This document shows, piece by piece, positions 37,801 through 50,911 of a DNA stretch of 64,000 bases (positions are counted from its first letter, which is position 1; each line of letters opens with the position of its first letter). The DNA comes from Opisthocomus hoazin. Its lineage: Eukaryota > Chordata > Aves > Opisthocomiformes > Opisthocomidae. The translations under genes were made by a program, and so were the position numbers. The stretch lies in contig NC_134416.1 of the NCBI RefSeq assembly GCF_030867145.1, forward strand, positions 94,713,183-94,777,182. Direction: 5' to 3'. The notes under the pieces were generated by a model. It saw only the letters and a program-made list of their open reading frames with translations, ran no database searches and had not been told where the DNA came from.

Positions 37801-40800
37801 AATATAGTTGTCTGAAGACTTTGAAAAAGTTGCTTTTGATTTTAGAAATGTAATCAGATACCGCAGTCCTTTCCCACCATACATGACCTCCCAATCATCA
37901 TGTTAGTGATACAACACAAATCAAACACTGAAATATTTAATACTCAAATGAGACATTTTAGAAACAGTAAGCAATATCAACATCCCGGAACAAAAAGAGA
38001 GAGACATGGTGAATAAATGTCAGCCTTTCTCTTAAAATTCATCACCCAAATTGTTTTTCTCTAAGATGCAAGATTGTGAAATGTCTTGCACTTACTGTTG
38101 TCATTTTTTCTTTCTGTGGGCAATTTTAGCTTGACCTAGTTTGTGCTTATTACAGGCAGCACAGTTGATTTATGAGCAGAGGCTCCATTCTCAGACAGGT
38201 GCGGGCAGAGCTTAGGTACTTTGGTGTGCAGCTATGGGATTGTTACTGTGCGTTTCACAGGTCACAACCGTACAGTGAACCATCATCCTCTAAGGATCTG
38301 GGTTCAAATAAGACAAAACAACAATAACCTGAAGGTTTCTGGTAAGGTGATGCTGTTCCATGGTGCTTCTCATATCTCAGGCCTAGCACTCGCTTTTTTG
38401 CTGTCATTAAAGCTACGAAATCCCCTAGCTATAAGGTGTCAGAAAAAATACTGTAATCTTTCTTTGGAGTTTTAGTACCTGACGATAGATCAGTAGGATC
38501 TTCTACCCTCCTGTAGTAGGTCCACGAATCAGTCAGCGTATGAGACACAGACGGTAACTGTGTGGAAAACCAGCCACTGCGTGTAGAGGTTTCAACATCT
38601 GGCTCTCTTATACTGCCATTATTATTTGGACAATTTGAGTGTGCAGAAAAGTACAGTTCACAGTTCTGTAACTAGTATCATTTGTACACTGGCTTACTGT
38701 CATTCATATGCTAGTCTGCAGACTTTGAAATTGTAGGTCAAATAAATGCAATACAATTAAAGTTTTGAGAATTTTAAAATAATAGGAATAAATTCATTGT
38801 TTTGAGAATATTAAAAAAATTTTTAAAAAATCAGTGTTTCTGTAATGCAAAATAGTAATTACAGTTGCGTTTGGTGAGTTTAATGTGTATATTGGCCCTT
38901 CTTTTCTGTTTACACCTTGACAGTCACAAAACTCATTCCCCTGGAGAGGGAGTTTTTAAAACAGTGCTTAGGTACCCAGTTCAGACTTTGAATACCTGTC
39001 TAAAAATACCAGATTTTCCACTTCCTCAAGTAATTTCTGTTTCTAGTACAGTGATTACATCAGTTCTGATTTATCACAAAATTGTTAGTGTGTATCTGAT
39101 AGGTAATAAGCATTAGAGCAAAGCCTATACAATTTGGCAGCTTATCAGTCACAGGGGAAAGGGCAAGGGAAAGTTGTTTGTCTGATATAAAAACTAACAA
39201 AAACGTCAAAATATTGTTGTCATTAATTTCACAAACTTGCTTCTCTTCCTTCCCACAGTAGTGTCCTGTTGTTCTCTTTCAGATTTTAAGGTCTTTAGGG
39301 AGTGTGTTTCGAAAGACTTTGCCTCGTTATTGGCGCTACTGCAATTGATAATATCCCAAAATACGTGATTTTGAAGTCTATGTCTGTTGGCTGAACTTTT
39401 AAGATTAGTGCTACAAAGCAGTATAAATTAGTATAATCCTGTTATTTACAACAGTTCTACTGTGCAAATATCCGATACGAGATTTATGAATGTTAATGGG
39501 AAGAACATGGTATTTGGCTGTAGGATTTTGATACTAATGTTAGTTGCATCAGTTAATTGCAACAAGCCTTCCTTTTTGGCTATTTGCTATTGGCTATTTT
39601 GTCTCTTTCCAGAGGTGGATTGAAGGAGTCTCTGAAGGTAACAGGAAACATCCTGCCCGTAATTTTGAGGTAGAAATACAAAGATTAGGTCTTCTGCTCT
39701 TAAAAATATTGCAGTGTTATCCTGTGGCATTCTTTCATTTTGTGCCAGAGAAATAGAAAAGCAACTTCAAACACTTAGCAAAACATTTGAAAATTATCTA
39801 TTTTAGAGGAAAACCTGTTACTGCTTCCAGGTGTCTGAAAACTGAGGGAGAAAAATTGAAGTTTTACCATTCTTCCACTGCTACTCTGTGATCTTTTTTA
39901 GCTAATAGAGATACAGAGGTCTTAGAAGTCTGGAATAAGAAGCTGCAACATTTGGTCAGTAATTGTAAACCCTCTATATATGTTAGCCTCCACTCCTCAT
40001 GGAAAAGAAAAGAAAAAAACAAACTTCTTCTGAGATCATGAGAAAGGTGCTTTGCATGATGAACTGTTAAGTGGAAGGTGACCAGACTTGTTCCTATTTT
40101 TTGATTTCCATTTCATTTCATTTCTCTGAATTTTTGCCTTTCTCATCAGTACAAGTGAAGGAAGAACTGAAGAAACCTTCCTGATGTTTTTACTGCACTG
40201 CAGCTTTTCTAAACAGACCTAAGCCACCTTAATTCCTGTTGACTTAAAAATAAAAACTAGTGGAATACAACAGCTTCATAGACTATCCCAGCGATCAGGG
40301 CATTTCAAAAGAGTGATGAAAATTTCAATAGAAGTGATAGAAAAAACAGAAATCAGTCAGAAAATTGTTTGTATAGTATCTGAAAAGATTTTTAATCTCT
40401 CTAAGCTTACTGGAGTTTTTGTTCTTATGCAAATATTTAAGCCAGAGATACCTGACGCAGAAAGCACGTACTGATGAGGTTCCTCATACCACAAACCAGT
40501 TAATACGAATGAAGAAAGATATATGGAAAGTAAAATGCTATTAAACCAGTAATTTTCAAATCTGGGTGTAAAAGCCATTTTCCTTGTGCGTGAACTTAAA
40601 AAGACAAGGAAATTATAAGTTGTCAGACTTCCAATACAGGCAAGACCTTGATATTTCCTCCCTGTGCTTTCTAGTATCCAGCTGAGTAGGGTGAGTTAGC
40701 ACATACTTTTTTTAAGGAGGGAGAAGAAAACCCCCGACTCAAAAATAGAAAGGATCATAACCTGAAAAAGAGTTGTCTTTGAAATCATTAAGGTGCATAT

Positions 40801-43800
40801 CTCCTTCAGTTTACTGCTCCTGTATGAGTCATTGCCATCGTGTAGCTGATGCTGTTTCATCTGACCTGTCTGTCCATCCTGAGGTGTGGAACGGGTTTTT
40901 GGTCCTCGCTTGGTGGTGTTGGGCACAGTCTGGTGGACTTCTGTAGCAAGCGGAAAGTTCTCTGTGAAATAAAGGGCTCAGAGGCTCACTTCTTAGCTTT
41001 CCAGAACTGAAAGTGTTAGTTGTACATTTCTTTGGCAAAAGAGCGAGGAGGGAGAGTCAGTCCTAGGAAACGAGATGTTCAGCACTGGGAGATAAAATGC
41101 ACGTTAGAGGGATTAAAAAAACGCCGAACAGAAAGGGTAGGCCTCGATGCATGTGCTTCTCAAGATTATGGCTGAAGAAACAGCACTTGTGTAGATTTGG
41201 TGGTAGCGAAGGACAGTCTTTGTTGCTCTCAAGTCCTGTGTCCACCCACGGGGCGACAGAAGAGCAAGCTTTGGCCATGTCTTGTGCTGCTGGTGTGTGT
41301 CAGCTCAGCTCTGTGGGGAGCTCTGTGTGGAGCTGGGAGGCTTAAAGCTGCTGAGATTTACTGTTCTTGGATGGTCCACAGATGGGTTTAAGGAAGCTTT
41401 TCAAGATCTGCTGCTAATGGAGGACAGCTAGTGCTCCACATAGTCAGTTAGGATGAAACAAAAAGAAGCAAAACGACAAAAAGCTGTAGATGGATTTTTT
41501 ACCATCTTGATTGTTGTTGGGTGTATTTAATCATCAATCAACTCTAAAAATGCCAGTCTTCTGGTTTTGCCTCAACCTCCAGCAAAGCTGCTTGATTTGT
41601 CCAGGAGTATGGCCTGTGAGTGACTGTTAAATGAACAAGGACTATATAAAAATGACTGCTATTAATTTATGGATGGAAATGTAATTTTTTTTTGTTCAGT
41701 GTAATGTATGTAATAAGGCTGCACAGCTGAAAATTTACATTAAGAGTGTCATACATTGCTAAGAAGAAAATGCCACATTTATAATGGAATATTTAGTTAC
41801 ACCAACATGTATTATCTTCCTTTTAAATGCATAAATACCTCTTCACCTCAGCTTTTTATTCTTATTACTCCTGTTTACTGCTAACTACCCTGTGCTTATT
41901 CAATGATTGGAGAGTTTCCTTCTCTATCATGCTCTTCATAATTATGAAATAGAATAATTGCACAAATATTAGTGCAATATTCTTTGCAGTATTTTTCAAG
42001 GTAAATGTGTTTCTTTTCTCCCATCTCTTAGGAAAGTCCTGTGCTTTGGAGTTGGGAACCACAAAAATGAAGAAAATTGTGTTTACAGGTTATGTCTATA
42101 CTATTAGAATGGACAAGTGTCTCTAAGCAACCAAGTCCATTTCAAACAATGGTCTTCATTTACGATACAGCAGTTTCTGCAGTTGTCCGTGTACCTTTGT
42201 TCATGCCTTCAGTAAAAGTACAATTCCAGTTTTCTGAGCTTGCCAGCCTTTTTGCTTAGATGGAGCTTTCTAATAGTGTCAGGTCAACCATGGCAACTTG
42301 TGTGGCCTAATGCCGTACGGAGCTGATGGGAAGTATCCTCCTGTAACAGAAAAACTGAAAATCCTGGAAAGCAACATAGACAGCTAATGGACATGCAGGC
42401 CTGTTTGCTAATTCCTAATTTTTTCAAGATATGGATAATACGGCTGTGGCTAAATGCTTAGTTACATGAAAGTGCTAGTCCAATAATTGCTATGATGTTT
42501 GGCCAGCATTGAATGCAACAAGGTATAGTCTTTTTGTGAACAGTAATAGCTGCCACAAACTGGCATGGAATGTGTCAGGTAGCTAATACTGACATGGAAT
42601 GTGTCAGGTATCCTTTTATTTTATATAAAGGTATTTATTTACTAATATTCAGCTGAAGAGATTAGAGAGCTTTTGTGATGAGTCTTGGGCATAAGAACAG
42701 GTTTATTTTCTTTTACAAGCTGTATGGCTTGCAGCCAGTTAAACAAAAAAATTCCTATTTTTAGGATTTAGTTTCCAAATGTACATTGAAAATTCCCTAT
42801 GAAGCAGTTATCTTTTTTTTCTCCAGGGGCCTGGAGCATCATTCAAAGGTCCTTTAGTATGTTCAGATACTGCCCTCATTAGTGAGCTTGTATCAACAAA
42901 AATGCCACCCTGCAGTCAAGCAATGTGTTGGAGTACCGAAAGACTTAGTGCCAGACTGTTGCAATTCTTCAGCTGCTGTGGGGCATGGAGACATGTCAAA
43001 CTCACTGCAAACAGCTCTGAAAACCTCCATCAGATGTGTTTGATACATCCTGCTTTTTTTGTAGCATGTTTCTTTTCAGCAAAAGGTGTTTTAAATGTCT
43101 GCTATTTCTCTCATTGACAGAGGTCATTAAAATAAAAAGTAGATTGCTTATATGAATTCCTAGAGTCCTGACTCAAGAGAAGCTGTTTTGCAGTTTACCC
43201 AAATATTATCCAATTTTATGAGGTAGAAGAAGATGGGTTTCTGGATTGTTTCACTGAAACTGTTCTGTAAAGTGGATATATTGTGTTACTGAGTTAGCAG
43301 CTTTTTTACAAAGGCACGTAGTCTCTAGTAATTCCAGACATTTTGAATATAAATGTGAAATTACTCCTCTGTCTTTTTTTCAGATATTTATTTCTATCTT
43401 CTTTACTTCAAATTCAACAATATTTTAATGTTCAATCCCTCCCTACATTTCCTTATTACTTAGACAAATGGGGCGTATTCATTGGAAGATGAGATTCTTA
43501 GATCCAAACACAGAGGCAGAAATGCCTTCCTGCCTGTATTGCACAGAGCTAGACGCTCAGCTGAGATAAACTGGGTGGTCACAGCCTCCACAGAAGAGGA
43601 AGGACTGCACCTCAGCTCTTGCCACTACGTAATGGCATTCTGAGTGTGTGCTGCATTTGCTTATTAAACCCAAGCTGCAGTACTGTAGTTGACTGGAGAC
43701 AGATACAGTGCTGATGCTACTGTCTCTCACCTGGATGTTCTAAATATGATTTTCAGCTTTTCTGAACTGTCTGATCATACACTGATACCTGTTACAGCTC

Positions 43801-45779
43801 CAGTGGATGAAAAATCCTTATTTAGCTGATTGAGATAGTAGTAGAGAGAAATTTAAAATGGGAATGCACACTTTAAAAAAAAAAATTGCTTTAGAACTGT
43901 CTTCTTCAGGATTTTTAAAAAAGTTGAATCTAGAAAAAATAGCAAGCCACCAGAGGAAAAAGGGCCCCCTCTGAACAGATTAATTCAATGCCACAGTGAG
44001 TGTTTTCTCAAAGAAAAATCAGCCTGGCCTCTTGCAGATAAGCGTCATTGTGGCTGAGCCCATTCCCTAAATACAATGCTAAATTAATGTGAGGCTGCTT
44101 GCTAGGACTTGCAAGCCAGTAGCAGCAGTGTTCCTGATACAGCAAAGTGCTATTCTCTGATCTTTCAAAAATGTAATTCTGCCTTTTGTTAAAACGGATG
44201 CACTTTTCACATGGTGATGCTAAACCTGCTGGACGGAACCATTCCTTAATGGCACGTCTGAGGCACACTGGATATCCTCTCCGATGGCTGTATACAGCCT
44301 AGCAGTTACTTTATTCCTAAAATAGACAGGACTGTAGTTTGATGTTTTTATAGCAGGAGCTAGTTCTTGCTCTCTAACCAGCCATGAACCTTACAGGGTC
44401 TTCAGCACTTGTAGGTGTCAGTCACAAAAGCGCAACCGTCTTTGCCCTTGTCCAAAGCGTGTTTACATAAAAACTAGAAACGTCTATCTGAAACATAATC
44501 CACATGTTCTGCTGTAACTTAAAATGTGATCATACTCATCAGTGTTTCTAACAGTTATAAAACATGAGAAACTTGGGCATAAAATTTACACTCTTAGTAT
44601 TAGCAATGCTAGTTCACTGTGCATTACTTGAAAACTGCGTACTTTGTTTGAAGGTAGCGTTTTCACCCAGATCTGAAAATCTCCAGTGTTCAGAGAGTGT
44701 GAATTTACCAAGGCAGTGTTTACCCAATGACAGTTAGTAATCTGTCTCTGTGGAGACCCACTTTTCAGGGCAATTTCTGGAGCGCTAGTAATTAGCGAAA
44801 GAGTCAGGAACCACAGCACTTTCCTCCGAGTTTGACAAGCCTGAATCGAGGGAGTAATACTTACAAAAATCCAGGTTTTTGCCCCCATCGTGGTCGTCTG
44901 TGATATTCCACAGTAGCTGCATTGCATGGTGCTGTGGGATTACAGGATTGCGATCCTTTAGGATCACGAGGGTTGACACTAATCCATACATACGAAAATC
45001 CACTTTAGGTCTCTGAGTGAAAAATAGACACCTCCCATCAGTTCACCACAGATGCGTCTATGCTTAAAAAGTTCATTTATTTTCTAAGGAGAAGCAGGAG
45101 ACATTTTTCTTACTTATGCTCAAAGAATTCTTTTGCCTTGTTGGAGCTGGGGAAAAACCAGGAAAGGGCATAACTGAGATGGAAGCCAGTCTAGGTAATA
45201 CTAGATGCATATCCTAGATAAAGGAAGCTCTTTCATTGTGGAAAGCATAATAAGGGCTTTTGAGAGCATGGATGCTTTAACATCTGAAGAACCACTGCTA
45301 CTTGTTCTCATTGATGATCATCTGAAGAGACAAGCTAGTGAGATCCCATCAGTGGGAGCTTTGCGTGATAGAGGTAGGATAATAACACCTGGAGAACCTT
45401 CTTCATGCCTACCAATAATATTTCAGCATGCATTTCTTCCTGAGTATCAGTATTTAGCTTGTGTTTTCATGAACAACTACTTATTGTTGTTACCATGTTA
45501 TCCTCTTGGTTGAAAAGAGGATGCTGACTGTTGCTATGTGATAACACATCTAGAGTGAAGTACGTAAAGTGAATCCTGTAGGCTCGATACTAATAGATTT
45601 CTGTCATCTGAGAATCACTTGCCCTTCTGCTGTACAAGGGCAGCTGGTGGTCTCCACTCTTTTTGTTTTCACCAGTGTAGAAAGTTTACTGCAGTTTCCC
45701 ACTCCATTCAGATCAGTCCCAGGATCAACAAGGCTTATTATTAGAAGACCCAAGATCAATAAGGAGGGTTATTGTTAGA
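34833..45779 (+). other. ANKRD33B intron 1, middle segment
   Basis: Mostly AT-rich unique intronic DNA. A GC-richer stretch at about 36.86-37.40 kb carries open frames on both strands that look compositional. One minus-strand block (44865-45012) has unusually good splice sites and a protein-like translation; it is discussed as a finding. There is no known gene. Confidence 0.45.
42564..42610. repeat. 29-bp period partial tandem duplication
   Basis: The 18-mer catggaatgtgtcaggta occurs at 42564-42581 and again at 42593-42610, so a 29-bp unit is repeated about 1.6 times without mismatches in the repeated part. It is a recent local duplication in intron 1. Confidence 0.85.
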
Positions 45780-45906
45780 TCACAGAATCACAGAATCACA
45801 GAATCACAGAATGGTAGGGGTTGGAAGGGACCTCTGTGGGTCATCCAGTCCAACCCTCCTGCCGAAGCAGGGTCACCTACAGTAGGTTGTAGAGGACTAA
45901 GAGATG
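45780..45906 (-). mobile_element. CR1 LINE extreme 3' end (copy 6) in intron 1
   Basis: Four cacagaat repeats at 45780-45811 are followed by the conserved tail blocks ggtaggggttggaagggacc, gtgggtcatccagtccaacc and gccgaagcagggtcacctac. These place it in the same attctgtg-tailed family as copies 7 and 8, here only about 120 bp long and on the minus strand. A 7-bp match, tgttaga, flanks it on both sides (45773-45779 and 45907-45913) and could be a target-site duplication, though 7 bp can occur by chance. Confidence 0.9.
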
Positions 45907-48900
45907 TGTTAGAGAAAAAGAAGCAAGGAGGCTCAAAAGCCGGAGCACAGGGGAGGATGGGAAGAAAAGACAATGAGGGTGTTACTTATCCATTGCTGTC
46001 ATTATAAAACTTGCTGTCAAATGGCAGGCTAAGATGGAGACTGGGCTTTCATCGCTCTTACAGCTGCTTTAGATCAAAGGGTGAGGAAATAGGCTGGTAC
46101 TTTTGTGTGTGGTATTACGGAGCATTGTGTGTAGCGTCCAGGCAGTCCCCCATCTCTGGTGTCCCAGGAAGGGTACGCAGCCGCTCTGCTTGGTGAGCAC
46201 AGGACCTCTGCAAGGAAGAGCTTTCACCCTGATGGTTTTTTTTCTTGATCAAGTTGATTTTCTTTTGAGGAAATAGACCTTTTTTTTTTTTTTTTTTCCT
46301 CCCCAGTGGCAGATTAGCCGCTGATGGACAGACCTCTTCCTGGGCTCTTTCTTTACAAGGTTTGGGTCTGGTGCAATTCCACAACCGAGAGGCTCAGGGA
46401 AACACAAGCAAAACGAATTTACAAAAGTTGGAGGAAACGAACTGAAACTGCTTGGGAAGGTCTTTCCTGATACAGCTGCAGGAGTTCATTGCCACAAGAG
46501 GGTGCTTGCAAGCTCATCGCTGGCTGTGTCTCTTCAGAGAACTCCACAGTGAAAAGGCACTGGAGCCTTTGAAGTGTTGTTTATAGAAAAGACAAATTAG
46601 ATGCAATGATAAATTATGACAGAGTAGAAGGTTGTACATTTATCTTTTAGCCAGTGTCAAATTGAAAGTTATTGCTTACAAAGATTTTGTGAGTCATTAC
46701 TTTTGGAGAGGTCTCCTGAAAAAACCTGTGCATTCACTCTGTTTAGCCTCTTGCAACAGATCTAAGCTCAGTCAGCCTATGTCTGACAGAACATAACAGA
46801 AGGGAAAATGTATCTATTAAACGCGTAGAGAGGAGCTGAATCATATGCCTTAAAGCCAAGGGAAGTACTTTTGTCAAAGTTATGTCAGTGCACAAAATGC
46901 ATTTCACAGGGCTTCTGAGTGCACTACAAAATATATTTTTAAAATGCTGCAAACTCTCCTTTTTATCTTAAATGTGTGTGAAGATACGTATGTATTTAAA
47001 GACCAGCAGAGAAGCTAACAGCTGTGTCTGTCAGGCTCAGGACTTGGAGTTCAGATCTAAAGTGGTTTCTGAACGTTCCCAAAGGTCTGAAGTGGTGAGA
47101 GAGTGCACTGGATACAAGTCACACCAGGTTTGAGTTATGCTGTTAGGTGATCCACCTTTGACTGTCCTTTTGTTTAGCTCTTAGGGGGTTTGGCTTTCTG
47201 AAAGAAAAAAAAAAATCAGTGATAGAATTGCTAGGAAGACTATTATTGTAACATCGGATTTGGAAGTAATCTGGCAATCAAGAGATGCTCCAAAATGTTT
47301 TCCATATAATTATTTCCACAAAAGGTACATTTTGATCCTTCTTACAAACTCGCTTTCTTTCAGTGGTTCCCAAACCCACTGCAGCTTTGCGCAGCAGTTG
47401 GCCGGAGCAGCAGGCGCTCCCGACCTCGTATACTCACAGGAGGAAGAAGTCAGCACTTCGCTGTTGTACATCTGTCACTAGCTGGAAACCCGTGTTCCGA
47501 GTAAAGCATAAGAACGTGCTGTTCATTTAAGGATCTGGAAATACATTATCCTTGTTCACAGGATGGTTCACGTCCCTTGGAAGCCTTGTGAGACGTTGTA
47601 TAGCAAGCCAGTGAAAGACAAATAAATGAAATTAAAATCCACTCACCATTCGTTGGGGCAGGATCCTGACGTCGGTGGGAGTCTGTCACGTTGCCTCCCC
47701 CAGCCCTCTGCAGTTAATGCTTTGGATTGCTGGTGTTTAGCGCACCTTAAGGTGCAGACATGGGATTTGTGGTAGAAATGCCTTCTGGGTTTCCATCAGG
47801 ATCCCCCCATTAAAGTTCAGTACATCATCTACATTGTTTTACGAAGGCAGACCTCTCATTTCTTTCATATAAATATCTCTTCCTTTTAAGCCAGAGAAGA
47901 GTGACCCACATCTAGCCTGGATCTTGAAAAACAGGCATAGCAAAAAGGGATGTATAAATTTGGCTGCTATGTATCATGTGTTATTACTGTCAACACTATC
48001 AAAACTTAGCACTAACATTTGACAGTATTAACACTGATTAGTATGTGCTATACAAACAGGAAAGCTAGGATTAGTAAGGCTGCATTATTTGTCAGGGATC
48101 ATGACTACTTCGTAGTTGTATCCAACACGGCAGTCTAAATAAACTGAAAATATGAAAATTAACCTGATGAAAACCGTGTTCCTTATCCTACCGTCTACCC
48201 ACAGTATTTTTGTCCTTTACAGTCAGGCACCCCCTAAGCAGAGCAGCGCACCTTTCCCCCAAAATGGTATCCTGGGCTGATTTCCCATATTATTGAATCC
48301 AGAGATATTGACCTTTTAACGTATGGAAAATGGCAATAAGCTTCACTAGGTGACCTGTCAGTTCATTTTAAGTATGTGTTATTTTAATTAAACAGTATTT
48401 CCTTAAAAATTCCTTACATATTACTTTTCTAAAACTATACCTTGTTTACTTCTGCTGTGACCAGATCCCTCACATACATTGCAAAGTTTAATTTTGGACT
48501 GACTGGACCACATCAAATGTCACTTCTTTTTTTTCGGTTGTGGGAAAATGATCCCAGTTTCCTCTCTTTCCATATAAGCTTCTTCATTCTGTGTATTGCT
48601 TTGCTGCACAACAGTCTGCTGTCGCTAACAAAGGCAGTTCTCCTTCCTGAGGAAACCTCAGACTGACGAGTACATTCCTAATACAGTCTTACCAGCTGTC
48701 ACTGCAAAGTAATACATTATTTTAATAAAATTGATCTTGACATGAATGTGTATACCTGCTAACATCCTGAGCAATTATTTTTTACAATATACATGTATAT
48801 TTCAGTGGAATTGCATTATGCTTCCTGACTCACGCGCCTCAGTGCTAAAACATGTCTGAGCCAGCTGTAGCTGCTACGAGCCCTTGTCCATGCGTTCAGG

Positions 48901-50911
48901 TCTTCAGTTCTTTGTTTCCAGCCGCTGTTCGGAGAAGAAGGAACAATCAAAGGCTTTGCATGTGACAACACAAGTCCGGTTGCTACTGTTCTAATAGAAG
49001 TATCACCAAGTGTCATCGGAACTGGCAGTGAAACAGCAGGCAGTGCAGCCCAGGCCCTGCAGCGCAATGGACACCGTGCCCCTCGGCAGATGCGCTTTTG
49101 CAGGGCTGTGTCCGCTGCTGGGTGTAACCCTGAGTGCCCTCCGCTGCTGCCCTCCTCCTGCAGCGAAAGAGGTGGGCGAGAGGGTGTGATGCAGCGAGGA
49201 GCAACACAGCCCGTTCCTCCGGCGTTGGGGAGAGGAGGTGCCGGCGAGCGCTGGCTGTTGGTCAGGCTACAGAGTCGGAAAGCGCCTTCTGCGCTTCAGC
49301 AGCCCCCCAGCCCCTTGGGCACGGCGTGGTCCGGGGTGGTGCGAGCGGGGTGGGAGGTGGCAGCAGATGCTGCGGGTAAGGGAGCGTGAGGGAGAAGCAT
49401 CCTCCTGCGGCTCCCGGAGCATCGCTCGGGGACGGGGTGCGGTGAAGGGCTCCTCAGCAACCAGGTGTTGTCTCACCCGGGGTTTGCCTCACGGGGAGAT
49501 GAGGAGAACTCCCCACAGAAGGGAGGAGAAAAAAGGATTGCTGTTTTTGGTGTAACGCTCCAGTTTTTCTCCCATCAGGCTTCCCATGGTTGCAGATGCA
49601 ATCGTCTGACTCTTTGGTCATCCTCTCCCCACAGCTTCGGTGGAGGGAGCTGTGTCAAGAGGCAGCCAGAGGGCTGGCGCTGGGAGAGGAGGTCGGGCAG
49701 CGTGGGAGCTGGGGACGTGTTCCAGCCTCCTGTGGAACAGCGTGCAACCCCCAAGTCCCCATCAGCTCAAGGGTTTTGATTTCCTATTGAATTATTTGCT
49801 TTTATTATGTGGCTTGATATAAAAAAAAAATAGAGAAGGGTTAATTCCTCATAAGCATCTCTCAGTATTGCCATATGATAAAAGGATTTGTTTCCTGTAT
49901 ATCCCACCCGCTGGAATATCTCTGGCTACACGGCGTGTGTTTATTTGCCTTGTGTGTCCCTTATGGCCCTTGGCAGCAGCTTCCTGAGGATCCTGCCAGC
50001 TGCTCATGTCACCAGTGACACTGAAACCAATTCAGACAACGTACGTGTTAGTAAATAAGGAAAGTCACACGAATTTTGTTACCTTTTCCTCTTGTTTGAT
50101 TTATTACACAAGTGGCACTGGTTTTCTTTGTTGTGTAATGAGAGCTTTTGCAGGCATAGTAAAATGAACTTCCCTGGGACTATTTTTAGAGGTGATCATG
50201 GAGATTTGGATTAGAATGGATTAAGTAAGGACTTTTGCAGAGATGATACATATACTAAGCTATACCTTTACTTAAAAGACATGTGGCCTGACTGATGCAA
50301 GACGTGTTTATGAAGTAAGTGAAGTGGAACACATCCCACCAAATGGAGGGGAAAAATGGTGCGTTATCATCTGCGTGTCCGCGGACTGGCCCGTGTTTTC
50401 AGCTAGTGGGGTGCGATTCACGCTGGGAAATGAATCTGCGAGCGCCTGTGATGCTGTGAAGTGAAGGTGGCGATTTTGTGCCTTCAGTATTCAGGCACTG
50501 GAAGGGGCAGTGCCATTTAAGCTTGCTTTTGCATAGAAGATTGTGCTTCGGGCTGCTGGGTTCCTCTGCAGAGGAGACAGAGTTTTGCGCGCCGCTGCTC
50601 CGTCCCTGCTTGAATACTCTTTTCGCACTTGTCTGATCACTTTCCCTGGCAAAATCAGCATCTCTCCCCTTGTCCCCCTCCAGGCACACAGGGTTTTGTC
50701 CAAGCAACAGTCAGACAAAATTAATTTAAATTCCCAATGCTTTTTGTGTCGCTTTCCCAATATAAATTTGTATGTGACTAGGCTGTTGCAGCCCTTTCTC
50801 TAAAAGGTCAGCCTAAATTATTTTGTGCAGATAATATTAAAGCTTACATGCCTGATGGATTTCTGTAGCACATAAACACCACTTTTCATGGGACTGATGA
50901 CCTGAATAATT
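45907..50911 (+). other. ANKRD33B intron 1, third segment
   Basis: Unique intronic sequence. A GC-rich patch around 49.05-49.75 kb has overlapping open frames on both strands, including a 105-codon one at 49238-49555, but no domain or splice-supported exon that I can defend. It may be a small CpG-rich element. Confidence 0.4.
46280..46297. repeat. T18 homopolymer
   Basis: Eighteen consecutive T on the + strand. I looked for a retrocopy whose poly(A) tail this could be on the minus strand and see no recognisable coding sequence next to it. Confidence 0.7.

Noticed and set aside
45205..45513. 102-codon + strand open frame with a protein-like start
   Set aside because: It has no similarity that I recognise, no good splice acceptor in frame, and Leu/Cys-rich low-quality sequence in the second half.
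46280..46297. T18 run as the poly(A) tail of a processed pseudogene
   Set aside because: There is no recognisable coding sequence or target-site duplication beside it.
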